Counted from the stretch's first letter, positions 33,532 to 43,020 are shown. The stretch is 64,000 nucleotides of DNA from DAOUJH01 sp965116555 (GCA_965116555.1 OZ220698.1:1240001-1304000), one strand, 5' to 3'. Numbers and translations: made by a program. Notes: generated from the letters alone by a model not told the origin.

Positions 33532-35256
33532 ATGTCGCTAGGAATCGTCTCTTACAGACCAAGCGTGTCAGCTAAGACTCACATGGTGTCGTCAGGCCAC
33601 TACCTGGCGACGGCGGCAGGCTACAGGATCCTGGAACAGGGCGGCAACGCCATCGACGCCGGGATTGCTTCCGGGATCGTGATAAACGTGACCCTGCCCC
33701 ACATGACGTGCTTTGGCGGTGTCGCTCCTATCATGGTCTACCTTGCTGAGGCAAAGAAGGCATTTGCAATTAGCGGGCTGGGCAGGTGGCCCAAGAAAGC
33801 GCCCGTGGAGACCTTTAACGGCGAAATGCCGCCCGGCCTGGGCCACGCCGTAGTCCCGGCGGCCTGCGACGCCTGGCTTACGGCGCTGGAGAACTACGGG
33901 ACTATGACTTTCAAGCAGGTTGTCACTCCCGCTCTGGAACTGGCCGAAAACGGATTCCCTATCTCCAAAAGAGTAGCGGACGCTATCTCCGGAGCCGAAG
34001 AAAGGCTGTCCGAATGGCCGCAGTCTGCCAGTGTATTCATGCCCAAAGGCGCCCCGCTGACACTAGGCGAGAAGCTTGTGAACACCGATTTGGCGACCCT
34101 ATTCAGAAGCATGATCGATGTTGAGGAGGCCTCCAAGTCGGCGGGCCGGGAGGCTGCAATAAGAAAGACGAGGGACTATTTCTACCAGGGCGAGCCGGCC
34201 AGGCTCATGGCTGAGTTCTGTCAGGAACGTGGCGGGTTCCTAGATCAAGACGATCTGTCCTCGTTCCGTGTGGGTATTGAAGAGCCGCTGGTGGGTGACT
34301 ACAAAGGATATCGCCTCCTGACCTGTGGTCCCTGGTGCCAGGGGCCTTCCCTCATCCAGGTGCTGCAACTGCTGGAAGGGTTTGATTTCAAAGACATGAC
34401 ACACAACTCGCCGGATCATCTGCACCTGGTCGTTGAGGCCATAAAGCTCGCGTTTGCCGACAGACACGCCTACTATGGCGATCCTGACTTTGTCGATGTT
34501 CCCTTGCCCGGGCTGCTGTCCAAGGCCTACGCCAAGGATCGACGCGAAAAAATCGACCGGCTTCAAGCCGCGCCGGGAATACCGCCGCACGGAGATCCGT
34601 GGCAATATCAAGCTCGGAAAGGACAGCGCAGCGCCGTTCAGGCTCCCGCCAGCCTGGACGCGGAGTGGGAACCCGATACAAGCTATACCTGCGTGATCGA
34701 TCGCTGGGGTAACGCTTTCTCGGCAACGCCGAGTGACGGGCAACTGGGAGAGCCGCTAGTCCCAGGCCTGGGAATCACAATCTCAACCAGAGGGGGACAG
34801 GCTTGGTTGGACCCCGATCATCCCGCCTGTGTCGAGCCAGGGAAACGGCCTCGGTTGACGCCGAATCCGGCCATGGTGGTCAAGGACGGCGAGTTGTTCA
34901 TGGCTTTCGGCACACCCGGTCTGGACGCGCAAGTCCAAACCATGACGCAGCTGTTCCTCAATATCGTCGAGTTCGGCATGGACCCACAAGAGGCCATAGA
35001 GGCGCCGCGGGCAATCAGCTACAGCTTCCCCGGTTCGTCATGGCCGCACCCATATCTACCCGGCCGCTTGAACCTGGAAGGCCGCATCGATGAAGCGACC
35101 GCGAACGCCTTAAAGTCGCTTGGCCATGACGTCGAGCGCTGGCCCGATTGGACGGAACTGGCCGGAGGCGCTTGTGCCATAGTGGTTGATAGAGAACGGG
35201 GTATCTTGCAAGGCGGCGCAGATCCGCGGCGTGAATCCTACGCCTTGGGACGCTAG
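33532..35256 (+). CDS. ggt: Gamma-glutamyltransferase-family Ntn hydrolase
   Basis: A 574-residue proenzyme. Self-cleavage in this family happens just before a nucleophilic Thr, T383 here, in D-T-S-Y-T-C-V-I-D. The usual segment is T-T-H-x-S-V-x-D, so the second Thr is Ser and the His is Tyr; the nucleophile is kept. The N-terminal part shows G-G-N-A-I-D-A-G-I-A and P-H-M-T-C-F-G-G, and the C-terminal part has the R-x-x-x-x-x-P-A-M-V region. No signal peptide is seen. It transfers or hydrolyses gamma-glutamyl amides. ATG 33532 is chosen after a GAGGAGG site; a longer frame from 33493 lacks one. Confidence 0.88.
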   Translation: MSLGIVSYRPSVSAKTHMVSSGHYLATAAGYRILEQGGNAIDAGIASGIVINVTLPHMTCFGGVAPIMVYLAEAKKAFAISGLGRWPKKAPVETFNGEMPPGLGHAVVPAACDAWLTALENYGTMTFKQVVTPALELAENGFPISKRVADAISGAEERLSEWPQSASVFMPKGAPLTLGEKLVNTDLATLFRSMIDVEEASKSAGREAAIRKTRDYFYQGEPARLMAEFCQERGGFLDQDDLSSFRVGIEEPLVGDYKGYRLLTCGPWCQGPSLIQVLQLLEGFDFKDMTHNSPDHLHLVVEAIKLAFADRHAYYGDPDFVDVPLPGLLSKAYAKDRREKIDRLQAAPGIPPHGDPWQYQARKGQRSAVQAPASLDAEWEPDTSYTCVIDRWGNAFSATPSDGQLGEPLVPGLGITISTRGGQAWLDPDHPACVEPGKRPRLTPNPAMVVKDGELFMAFGTPGLDAQVQTMTQLFLNIVEFGMDPQEAIEAPRAISYSFPGSSWPHPYLPGRLNLEGRIDEATANALKSLGHDVERWPDWTELAGGACAIVVDRERGILQGGADPRRESYALGR

Positions 35257-35270
35257 GAGAATGGGAAGCC

Positions 35271-36065
35271 CTACGCGGGTCTTGGCGCTATCTTAACTTC
35301 TACTTTGCCCAAGGTGCCAAAGTCCGCGATAAAGACATCGTCCTCCGTAACGGGCGTTATCCCCGTGCATGTACCCGTGGTCACTATCTGGCCCGCTTCG
35401 ATGGACTCACCTCTACTCAAGAGATGATTAGCCGTCCAATGCAAGACCAGCAGGGGATCGCCTAATACACGAGAGCCCGTGCCCTCCCCTACCTTCTCTC
35501 CGTTCCTAAACAGGGTTATAGAATGTGACTTGAGGTCTATCCCACGCCAGTCCGCAGTCTCTTGTCCTGAAACGAAGGCCGTGTGTGCGACCATGTCAGC
35601 TATCAGTCTGATGGGGCCAAGTCTGCCGAAACCTCCCTCAAAGCGGCCGCCAACTATCTCAATCGCGGGAAGCACGGCATCTACCGCATCCACGACCTCG
35701 TCCAGACTATACGGTTCCGCCCGTTTCGGCAGATCGCGGGCGAAGCGGAAGGCGAACTCGCTCTCGACGCTCGCGCTCTGGCCGGGAAACACGGCAACGT
35801 CGGCTGGGCTTTGGAAGCTGGTGGGGGCAAACATGGGCGCCGTAGCTGGCCCCTCAATGTCAAGAGCCCGTTGAGCCTCTTCGCTGGTGGCGCCAACTTT
35901 CCAGCCGTACCTTGGCATGGCTACCAGGGCCTCTACTTTGCGTTGAACACCATAGGCGGCTCCAATTGAGTCGATACCGGATGCGGTCTCAGCTGGAACC
36001 AGACCACCGAATGTCCGTGCTTTCCAGAGAAGATTGGCAAGTTCGTCTGTTGTTCCCGCTACCAC
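35271..36065 (-). CDS. 2-keto-4-pentenoate hydratase / FAH-family enzyme
   Basis: A 264-residue protein of the MhpD-like group: G-W-K-V-G-A-T-S near 54, the E-S-E-F-A-F-R metal-binding acids (~101-107), and a C-terminal half with T-T-G-T-C-T-G-I and D-F-G-T-L-G-K-V-E-V. The family adds water to 2-hydroxypentadienoate-type products of aromatic ring cleavage, or decarboxylates related keto acids. It follows the M28-like gene by 14 bp and forms the end of a three-gene minus-strand operon. It converges on the glutamyltransferase gene (14-bp gap). Confidence 0.88.
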   Translation of the reverse strand: MVAGTTDELANLLWKARTFGGLVPAETASGIDSIGAAYGVQRKVEALVAMPRYGWKVGATSEEAQRALDIEGPATAPMFAPTSFQSPADVAVFPGQSASVESEFAFRFARDLPKRAEPYSLDEVVDAVDAVLPAIEIVGGRFEGGFGRLGPIRLIADMVAHTAFVSGQETADWRGIDLKSHSITLFRNGEKVGEGTGSRVLGDPLLVLHWTANHLLSRGESIEAGQIVTTGTCTGITPVTEDDVFIADFGTLGKVEVKIAPRPA

Positions 36066-36079
36066 AATCGTGATGCCGC

Positions 36080-38026
36080 CTATTGATTTTCCAACGAGAC
36101 GTGGCCCTCTCTGGATAGACCTTGGAATAGCGTCAGAATATGGCGTGGCTCCAGGTCATAGTTGAATTCAGCAGAAATGGCGTCGGAGACCTCATTCACA
36201 CTGCGGCGACCGTCTGTGAGATTCCATATCTCGTCTCCGATTATTCGCAGAGAGTCGAAGCGCACTCTAGGGTCTCGAGCATTCATTTCCTCGGACATGC
36301 GGATCAATGTCCAGTAGTCGGTGCCTGCCAGACCGGGCGCGTCCCTATCTATCAGTCGTTTGGGCACGACTTTGCCCGGAGCAAACTCTTCCTCCGGGGC
36401 CGCATCCGGCAGCGACTCTAGCACCTCTGCTAGCCGGTCTTGGATTCGTTTCTGCAGCTGATTCTTGGTCGTTTCCTGGGCTTTGGGGTCATCGTCAAGT
36501 ACTAGAGCCGACTCAACAGCTCCCTGATCGCGGGCAGCCAGATGTACCAGACGCCTCCTGATGGCCGCATCCGACCCTTCGCCTCTTAGTGCAATATGGC
36601 TCAATCTAAACTCGCTGCGCGCCGTCACTTCCTTCATTATTTCGGCTGCTTCTTTGGAGCCGGCGTAGGCCAACTCCAAAGCCGCCAGCGCTATAACAAT
36701 CCCACATCTGCGGAAAACCGCAGGGTCAAGCACGTCGGCGGTCAGATAGTCCGTATGGAAGTACAGGTCCGGCCAAGACATCAGTAGCGGGGATGGTATG
36801 CCAAAGGCGGGATAGTACTTGTTGTCGCTCCAAGGCGTGTAAGGCAAGTCTGTGAAATTCACAAACGGGATCTCGTCGTCATTGCTGAACACCCAGCGCG
36901 TATCCTTGGGAGTCGTTTCTATCAGAGACACGAAATAGTCGTTGATGAACGTAGGGACGGAATCCGGAGAGTGATAGAACAGCAATGCAGACTTGCTCTT
37001 CCTCTGGTCGTGTCCAACGCTGTCCAGTGCAATGGAAACGATGGTGTTCTCGGCCTCTTCTCTATGGTTCTGGATGTAATGCTTGGTCCCGTGTCCTTCA
37101 ACGTCTATGAGGAACCTTATGGTGCGGCGCGGCCTGGGAATGCGTCCATCCGAAATGAGCCGGGACATCACAAGCCCTATTTCGGCCAGCATTGCGGGGC
37201 CAGAAGCGCAGTTGGCGCCCGGCTTGGTGCCTGCTGTGGAATGACAAACAAAATTGATGAACTCATCCGCCTTGTCGGTGCCGGTTATGTCTGCAAAGAG
37301 ATTCTGAGCCTCTCCCTTGAAGGTCTTGGCCTGAATGTCCACCCAAACCGTGGCCGTTCCCTGACTTGCTATGGCAGCAAGCTGCTCCGCGGCATGGTAG
37401 TTCACGGCCAGTCCCCAGATTTTTGGGTTGGAAGGCATTCGCAGGAGCTGCACTGGATCGGGCAAAGACTCCCTGGTGCGGAATGGAGACGTCTGGTACA
37501 GCAAGGTGTCGGTGATTACGCCCACCGCGCCGTGCGCGGCAGCTAGATTGACCGCGTGCCCAAAGGTGCCGGGCACCGTAGTGCTTCGCACCAGTACCGC
37601 CTTACCCTTAACATCCTGTTTCTCGTAGTCCTCCGGCTGCTCCCCTGTGCCCACGTCCACTAACTCAACCGTCACTCCTCCTTCCGGAGTTGACGGCGTC
37701 CACCACGGGAGACAGGAGGGCGCGTCTTCGTAAGACACCAGAAGTTTGCCATTCGCCGACCCTATGCGCAGTTCGGAGCTTACGGGTTCCCAGGCCATCG
37801 GCATGGTTTGACTCAGCAACTTGAACTCGCCGTCCAATGGAAACCGTTCCACCCAGACCCGGTCCATACCGTTGTCCTTGAGAAGCTGCGCCACAAAGTC
37901 GGTGGCGCGGTGGTATCCGGATGCGCCCGGCGAGCGGTAGAACTTGGTCATGTGAGCGGCGTATCCCAGCGCTCGTTCTCCTGATAGTTCGGCGTCAAGA
38001 AGCTTTATAAGTTCTTTTCTGTGCAT
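36080..38026 (-). CDS. M28-like peptidase with PA domain, altered metal site and a PqqD-like tail
   Basis: A 648-residue protein. A PA-like insert lies at ~115-235 and the M28-like core at ~240-460. Of the usual metal residues H262 (C-H-S-T), D335 (A-L-D-S-V-G) and the late His (Y-F-H-T-D) remain. The bridging Asp after G-A is N272, and the second residue of the E-E pair is Gly (V-E310-G-H-G). Zinc binding is thus doubtful. The final ~65 residues resemble a PqqD-type winged helix (G-D-E-I-W-N-L-T-D-G-R). ATG 38026 follows GAGGAAGT; a longer frame would overlap the hydantoinase gene. Confidence 0.78.
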   Translation of the reverse strand: MHRKELIKLLDAELSGERALGYAAHMTKFYRSPGASGYHRATDFVAQLLKDNGMDRVWVERFPLDGEFKLLSQTMPMAWEPVSSELRIGSANGKLLVSYEDAPSCLPWWTPSTPEGGVTVELVDVGTGEQPEDYEKQDVKGKAVLVRSTTVPGTFGHAVNLAAAHGAVGVITDTLLYQTSPFRTRESLPDPVQLLRMPSNPKIWGLAVNYHAAEQLAAIASQGTATVWVDIQAKTFKGEAQNLFADITGTDKADEFINFVCHSTAGTKPGANCASGPAMLAEIGLVMSRLISDGRIPRPRRTIRFLIDVEGHGTKHYIQNHREEAENTIVSIALDSVGHDQRKSKSALLFYHSPDSVPTFINDYFVSLIETTPKDTRWVFSNDDEIPFVNFTDLPYTPWSDNKYYPAFGIPSPLLMSWPDLYFHTDYLTADVLDPAVFRRCGIVIALAALELAYAGSKEAAEIMKEVTARSEFRLSHIALRGEGSDAAIRRRLVHLAARDQGAVESALVLDDDPKAQETTKNQLQKRIQDRLAEVLESLPDAAPEEEFAPGKVVPKRLIDRDAPGLAGTDYWTLIRMSEEMNARDPRVRFDSLRIIGDEIWNLTDGRRSVNEVSDAISAEFNYDLEPRHILTLFQGLSREGHVSLENQ

Positions 38027-38066
38027 GATTGGACTTCCTCTTTGAAACTCTGTTGCCCAGACTCCG

Positions 38067-39557
38067 CTAGTTGATGTGGAATCCGCTAGATGAGTAAGCG
38101 GCAGCATTCGGATCGCTTGGGATGTACCGGGCGTTGCCCTTCTTCCCCACTAGCTCGCCGTCCTCTATGACCACGTTACCCCGCACCATGGTAAGTACCG
38201 GCATTCCCAGCAGCTCTGTGCCTTTGAACGTAGAAAAGTCGCTCATGCCGTGCTCATCATCTATCAAGTGTCTCTTTGCCGGGTCCCAAACCACTATATC
38301 AGCATCCGAGCCGGGTTGAAGGATTCCTTTGCGAGGAAATATGCCAAATATCTTGGCCGGGTTTTCACAGAAAACCTGAACGAACTTGGGTAGGGTCATA
38401 CGCCCGCCGTTGATGCCGTGCGTCCATACTACCGGCATCATGAACTCCAGCGTAGTGAGCCCCGCTCCGATGTTGAAGATGTTTTCATGACCCAGCTCCG
38501 GCTCGTCAGCATGGCCGTCCATGGTCCCGGTCAGCTTCAGGGAGCGCGTATATCCAGTGTAGTCGCTTCCAATGACGTCCAAGGCTCCGCTGGCCAGACC
38601 ACGCCACATGGCATCCTTGTCTTCCTCTTCCCTCAAAGGAGGGGCCACTTTCAGCAGATAGCCCTCCCTGACCAGGTCGTCATTGGTCAAAGAAAGGTAA
38701 TGGGGGCAGGTCTCCCCATAAATAGAGAGCCCCTGGTCCTTGTAATAGTGCAATATGTCAACTACCTCTTTAGTGCTCAGATGGACCGGATAGACCGGGC
38801 AGTTAGCTACCGTTGCCATAGTCGCGGCACGGTGCACCGCCTCTGCTTCCACTATGTTGGGAGCAGCATCCTTGTAGTGCTGGACGGACACCTTGCCTTC
38901 AGACCTGAACTTGCTTTCCAGGTAAGCCTTACAAATGCCATTCTCCGCATGCACCATTGCCATGCCGCCGTTGCGGCCCGCCAGGTCCATCACCTGCATC
39001 ACCAGTTCGTCGGGAATGGAGAGGAGGTTACCCTGCGCTCCGGGCGCCGCCCACGGGTTCCAGGTCATGAACATCTTGTAGGAGATCACTCCCAGACTGA
39101 CCAGATCGGGGATGACCTTATCGATGTCATCCCGGTCCCTCGTGGTGATCAGCCCGTGGATGGCGAAGTCAGTATATGAAACCTCCTCCGCGTATGCTAT
39201 GAACCCCTTTACGATGTCAGGGTTGTATTTCCTTACGCCCCAGTCATTCCCAAACAGCTCGTGGCGGTGTGTCTCTGAACCAACGAAGGGAACCACTGTG
39301 GTCACTCCCCCATAAGCGCCGCAGATGGAATAGGTGTCCATCTTGTCTGCGTATATGGGATGCGCGTGAGAATCCAAGCCGCCGGGCAGAACGTACTTGC
39401 CGGAAGCGTCTATGGTGCGCTTGGCGCTCCTGCCCGATAGGTCATCCCCTACCTCATCGACCTTGCCGCCGCTAACAAGGATATCCGCTCGCGTGACGCC
39501 TTGCCCGGAGACCAAAAGGCCTCCTTGGATGAGGACATCGGCAATTGGTGCAGCCAT
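38067..39557 (-). CDS. Dihydropyrimidinase/D-hydantoinase-like amidohydrolase
   Basis: A 496-residue cyclic amidohydrolase. Ligands for a binuclear metal site are present: G-L-D-S-H-A-H-P, the carboxylated Lys in S-Y-K-M-F-M, H-A-E-N, H-L-S-T-K, and Asp in G-S-D-Y-T. The usual D-H in the first motif reads D-S-H, still H-x-H. It opens cyclic ureides such as dihydropyrimidines, hydantoins or related rings. It starts 51 bp after the upstream lipoprotein gene and is followed by the M28-like gene (40 bp) and the hydratase, so an operon for a cyclic amide and its product is plausible. Confidence 0.9.
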   Translation of the reverse strand: MAAPIADVLIQGGLLVSGQGVTRADILVSGGKVDEVGDDLSGRSAKRTIDASGKYVLPGGLDSHAHPIYADKMDTYSICGAYGGVTTVVPFVGSETHRHELFGNDWGVRKYNPDIVKGFIAYAEEVSYTDFAIHGLITTRDRDDIDKVIPDLVSLGVISYKMFMTWNPWAAPGAQGNLLSIPDELVMQVMDLAGRNGGMAMVHAENGICKAYLESKFRSEGKVSVQHYKDAAPNIVEAEAVHRAATMATVANCPVYPVHLSTKEVVDILHYYKDQGLSIYGETCPHYLSLTNDDLVREGYLLKVAPPLREEEDKDAMWRGLASGALDVIGSDYTGYTRSLKLTGTMDGHADEPELGHENIFNIGAGLTTLEFMMPVVWTHGINGGRMTLPKFVQVFCENPAKIFGIFPRKGILQPGSDADIVVWDPAKRHLIDDEHGMSDFSTFKGTELLGMPVLTMVRGNVVIEDGELVGKKGNARYIPSDPNAAAYSSSGFHIN

Positions 39558-39608
39558 GCTCTCCCTCCCTGTCCCTCTGTACTGCTATGACAGCGCTAAG
39601 CCCGGCGG

Positions 39609-40358
39609 TTATCCGGGCGGCGCTACGTTGATGTTACAGGCCTGCATCACCTGCATTGCCTGTGGTGGGAGCTGCGTTAGGTCACCCGCTATGGCGGGAA
39701 GGAACTGCTCAAGTCCAATCTGCTCATCCACGCAGCGCAGCGCGGACGGAGGGAATTGCATCGGAGTGCCTGTGGACTGGGAGAGCGCCTGCGCTTCCTC
39801 GTCTGTCAGGCAGAGCAAGAAGCGGAAGCCCAGGAGAATCTCCTGCGGGTCCTGGCTGCCTGTCAGTTGGAAGTTGCTGACGCCTGCCGTGGTGTACAAG
39901 GTGCGCAGGCAGTTGGCGCTTTCATCGGTAAATCCGCCGGCAACCGCGCCGATGCCGATGATGGCCAGCTCGGCGGCGTTCTCCGGCTCCAAGCAGTTGA
40001 GTATCATATCGAGTTGGCCAGGGGCCGCGATGGACGCTGCCAATGGCTGACCGAGCATTCCCTGGTAAGCGGCTTCACCAATCTGGCTGCTGAGGCAGGA
40101 CTGCTCACCCTCCGAGAACATGCCGAAGACGTCGCCCGCGGGCGAGAAGAGGGTTATCTCAGCCGGGGCCATGGGCATCGCATCCGGAGCAGGAGTAGGT
40201 GTAGCGGTCGGAGCTGGCGTTGGAGTCGCAGTGGGTGTTGGAGTCGGGGTCGGGGTTGGCGTGGGAGTGGGCTCCGCCGAACACGCTGCGAGCAGAAGAA
40301 TTCCCAACAATGCCACGCAGAGCGGTAGCAGCAAACGTAGGCGAGAAGCAGTAGGCAT
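39609..40358 (-). CDS. Lipoprotein of unknown function with Thr-Pro linker
   Basis: A 249-residue lipoprotein: signal peptide with lipobox L-L-A-A-C, a pure Thr/Pro/Ala linker (~32-60), then a globular alpha-helical region. The body has eight cysteines in the mature part, several inside repeated helix patterns such as C-L-x-x-Q and C-L-E-P-E or C-L-T-D-E-E. That looks like two or three repeats of one unit with paired Cys (inference). I do not recognise the family. It has its own promoter at 40397-40425 and precedes the hydantoinase gene by 51 bp. Confidence 0.75.
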   Translation of the reverse strand: MPTASRLRLLLPLCVALLGILLLAACSAEPTPTPTPTPTPTPTATPTPAPTATPTPAPDAMPMAPAEITLFSPAGDVFGMFSEGEQSCLSSQIGEAAYQGMLGQPLAASIAAPGQLDMILNCLEPENAAELAIIGIGAVAGGFTDESANCLRTLYTTAGVSNFQLTGSQDPQEILLGFRFLLCLTDEEAQALSQSTGTPMQFPPSALRCVDEQIGLEQFLPAIAGDLTQLPPQAMQVMQACNINVAPPG

Positions 40359-40396
40359 AATTGTTGCTCCGTACTATGTGCTCATATTCAGCCCAT

Positions 40397-40425
40397 ACTC
40401 TATTGTAAGAGAGGGTCAGGGTCAA
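40397..40425 (-). promoter_or_regulatory. Promoter for the Thr-Pro lipoprotein gene
   Basis: On the minus strand: TTGACC (40425-40420), 17-bp spacer, TAGAGT (40402-40397), 38 bp before the start codon. Confidence 0.5.
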
Positions 40426-40475
40426 GGAGTAAGAACCGAGCGTCAGCTTCTGCACTCCAAGCAGGAATTTGCCTC

Positions 40476-40505
40476 TTGACATGTTTCTTTGATATGGTTT
40501 ATATT
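40476..40505 (+). promoter_or_regulatory. Promoter for the ABC-2 exporter operon
   Basis: TTGACA (40476-40481), 18-bp spacer, TATATT (40500-40505), in an AT-rich patch 120 bp before the ATG at 40626. Close to full consensus. Confidence 0.6.
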
Positions 40506-40625
40506 ATAAACTACTTTGCAATACTAAAAGCTGGGTAAAAGCAGGCTTAGCGGCGGAAGAGTTATTGCTAAACGCAAAGACCGCGTAGCATAATCTGCGG
40601 CGCTGTCTAATACACTAGGGCATCT

Positions 40626-41582
40626 ATGAGCACGAACGAAATTGTCATACGCACCAACGGTCTGACCAAGCGGTTCGGGGAGAACACCGCGGTCGATGGG
40701 TTGTCCATGGAGGTCCAACGCGGACGAGTGTACGGGTTGCTGGGCCCCAACGGCTCCGGCAAGACCACCACCATTGGGATGCTGCTCGGTCTGCTCAAGC
40801 CGACCGCAGGCAGCTTCAGTCTGTTTGGACTGGAAGGCCACCATGACGCCACACTCCGGCGTGTGGGAGCCATCATAGAGACGCCGTCCTTCTACCCCTA
40901 CCTGACGGGGCGGCAGAACCTGACCTACTTCCAGACGGTGTCCGGCGGCGGACCGCGCAACGAGCCTGACGATCTCTTGGAGCGTGTGGGCCTGAGCGGG
41001 CGCGGCGACGACAAGTATCGCACCTACTCCTTGGGCATGAAGCAGCGCCTGGGCATTGCCTACGCCCTGCTGGGCGACCCGGACTTGGTCTTTCTGGATG
41101 AGCCCACCAACGGCCTGGACCCCGCCGGAGTGATCGAGATGCGCGAACTCATTCGCAGCCTGGGGGGCGGCAACCGCACCGTCCTGCTCTCCAGCCATCT
41201 CCTCCACGAGGTTGAGCAGACCTGCGACAGCGTGACCATAATCTCCCGCGGACGGCTCGTAGCGCAGGGCCCGGTGGCACAGTTGGTGGCCTCCGGCGGG
41301 CGCGAGCAGGTGCGAATTCGCACCACAGACGACACGCGGGCGCGGCCCATACTGGCAACGCTGGATTGGGTGAGCGACGTTGCTGAGCAGAACGACGCCA
41401 TGTTGGTCACGGCGCCCATAGACCGTTGCGGCGAGATAACGGCGTCGCTGGCCGGCTCAGAGGTCTGGGTTACGGAGATGACGCCTGTCCAGACGTCGCT
41501 GGAGGACTACTTCCTGGAGGTTACGCGCGAAGACGACCCTGGTAGCGCCACAACCCCCACCGATGAAGGAGCCACTTCGTGA
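40626..41582 (+). CDS. ABC-2-type transporter ATP-binding protein
   Basis: A 318-residue ATPase of the BcrA/CcmA-like exporter group. Walker A is G-P-N-G-S-G-K-T-T. The signature is Y-S-L-G-M-K-Q-R-L-G, with Gly-Met where many have Ser-Gly-Gly, a form normal in this group. Walker B is L-V-F-L-D-E-P. A C-terminal ~90-residue domain follows the H-loop. It energises the permease encoded next; the GTG of that gene overlaps its stop by 4 bp. Cargo could be a lipid, peptide or drug. Confidence 0.93.
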   Translation: MSTNEIVIRTNGLTKRFGENTAVDGLSMEVQRGRVYGLLGPNGSGKTTTIGMLLGLLKPTAGSFSLFGLEGHHDATLRRVGAIIETPSFYPYLTGRQNLTYFQTVSGGGPRNEPDDLLERVGLSGRGDDKYRTYSLGMKQRLGIAYALLGDPDLVFLDEPTNGLDPAGVIEMRELIRSLGGGNRTVLLSSHLLHEVEQTCDSVTIISRGRLVAQGPVAQLVASGGREQVRIRTTDDTRARPILATLDWVSDVAEQNDAMLVTAPIDRCGEITASLAGSEVWVTEMTPVQTSLEDYFLEVTREDDPGSATTPTDEGATS

Positions 41583-42616
41583 TTGGAGAGGTCATACGCC
41601 TGACGCTGGCGGAGTGGTACAAGCTGCGACGTCGCTGGCTGCTCTGGATACTGCTGGGGGTCAGCGTGCTGATAAGCCAGGCGTTCGCCTGGGGCCTGAA
41701 CACGGCTTACCACGTCGACGAGGAAACGTTTGGCGCGCTCATCCCGCCCTACGAGTACCGCAGCGAGGACGGGATCATAGAACTTACCTGTGCCGACGTT
41801 GCCCAGGAGCAAGTGGAGGAGAAGCTGGCGCCTCTATCTGAGGCGGAGCGCGAGCTGATAGCGGAGAACGTGCAGGAGTGGCAGGCCTCCTGTGTGGGCT
41901 ACACCACGCCGGAGGAGACCCGGCAGGCGTTTACCCTACCCTACGCCATCACGGCCACCAGCGAAGGGCAGTTGTTCCCCATTGTGTTCAGCCTGATCCT
42001 GGGCGCAGCCGTGCTCGGTTCTGAGTACGGGTTTGGCACGCTGCGGTCCACGCTGACCCGCGGCGTAGGGCGATTGCGGTACCTGGCCGCCAAGCTGATA
42101 ATCGTGATGCTGGCAGTGGCGGCGCTGGACCTTGCCTCCAACCTGACCACTGCGCTGGGAGTCCTGGTCATGGATGTTGTGCCGCCGGACGAGGGCGCGT
42201 CGCTGATAGTGAGCGATGCCGAGGCGTGGCGGCGCTTTGTCGAGGCAATGCTGCGGACTTGGGTTGTGGTGTTACCGTACGTGTGCCTGGGCGCACTGCT
42301 TGCGGTGCTGACGCAGTCGACGGCGCAGGCCATCTCCTTCTCCATGGCCTACTATTTTGTCGAGTTCCTATTGCTTGGCCAGCTTTTCGGTCTGACCTCC
42401 TGGCTGCAGCGGATACGCGAGTTCCTGCTCAGCGATGCCGCAGGCGAGTGGATGCTGCAGTTCACGACGCAGACGGAGATTGCAACGGGCGCCATCACGG
42501 AGCAGCCCAACCCGACTGCAGCGCTCTTCATTCTGCTCGGATACAGCGCCCTGTTCATAGCCGCAACGGTGTGGCTCTTCCTCCGCCGGGACGTCGCGGG
42601 CGCCAAGGGAGAGTAG
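41579..42616 (+). CDS. ABC-2-type transporter permease
   Basis: A 345-residue membrane protein: a first helix (~20-40), an external loop with acidic residues (~45-130), then four or five further helices. The cytoplasmic F-G-T-L-R-S-T-L-T-R segment is the coupling loop of ABC-2 permeases. Start is GTG 41579, overlapping the ATPase stop. Two cysteines in the external loop may pair. It exports an unknown substrate with the preceding ATPase. Confidence 0.88.
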   Translation: MIGEVIRLTLAEWYKLRRRWLLWILLGVSVLISQAFAWGLNTAYHVDEETFGALIPPYEYRSEDGIIELTCADVAQEQVEEKLAPLSEAERELIAENVQEWQASCVGYTTPEETRQAFTLPYAITATSEGQLFPIVFSLILGAAVLGSEYGFGTLRSTLTRGVGRLRYLAAKLIIVMLAVAALDLASNLTTALGVLVMDVVPPDEGASLIVSDAEAWRRFVEAMLRTWVVVLPYVCLGALLAVLTQSTAQAISFSMAYYFVEFLLLGQLFGLTSWLQRIREFLLSDAAGEWMLQFTTQTEIATGAITEQPNPTAALFILLGYSALFIAATVWLFLRRDVAGAKGE

Positions 42617-42695
42617 GCACTCGGACAGTCTTCCTTGGGCACGACCACGGTCTTCCCGCAGTCGTGAAATTGGAACTATCCCCCTTGATTTGTCA

Positions 42696-42725
42696 TTGAC
42701 ACCGGTTTTGGGGGCAACATATAAT
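42696..42725 (+). promoter_or_regulatory. Consensus sigma-70 promoter of the cobalamin operon
   Basis: TTGACA (42696-42701), 18-bp spacer, TATAAT (42720-42725), both perfect. The start point near 42732 is just ahead of the riboswitch. Confidence 0.8.
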
Positions 42726-42753
42726 CCCGGCAATTCAAAAACAGAACCACTGC

Positions 42754-42915
42754 CCGTTCAGGTGCCCACCTAGGGAGAATAGGGAAGGCGGTGAAAGACC
42801 GCCGCGGTAGCGCCACTGTAAGCGGGAGCTTGGCCCGAATCCACTGCCGGAATTCCGGTGGGAAGGAAACGGTGCACAAACCCAGCCCGCAAAGCCAGGA
42901 GACCTGCCTGAACGG
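42754..42915 (+). ncRNA. Cobalamin riboswitch
   Basis: A 162-nt adenosylcobalamin-type aptamer. The closing stem pairs CCGTTCAGG (42754-42762) with CCTGAACGG (42907-42915). Inside lie G-G-G-A-A junction sequence, the GCCACTGT core element (42814-42821) and the B12 box AAGCCAGGAGACCTGCC (42893-42909). It sits ~105 bp before the first gene of a cobalamin uptake operon. Binding of the cofactor should reduce expression. The expression platform probably includes the ribosome site at 43008-43013, since I see no terminator between them. Confidence 0.95.
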
Positions 42916-43020
42916 AAGGTGACCACTCTCCGCCTCAGAGAGGGTCCCTCGAGTCCAGGGATAGAATTCCCGGCCAGCGCACATCGAGACCTCCGGCGGA
43001 GAATCGCGGGAGGTTGTTTC

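Noticed and set aside
42919..43020. Upstream extension of the BtuC-like gene to GTG 42919
   Set aside because: It begins directly after the riboswitch stem, has no ribosome-binding site, and a strong one serves TTG 43021.
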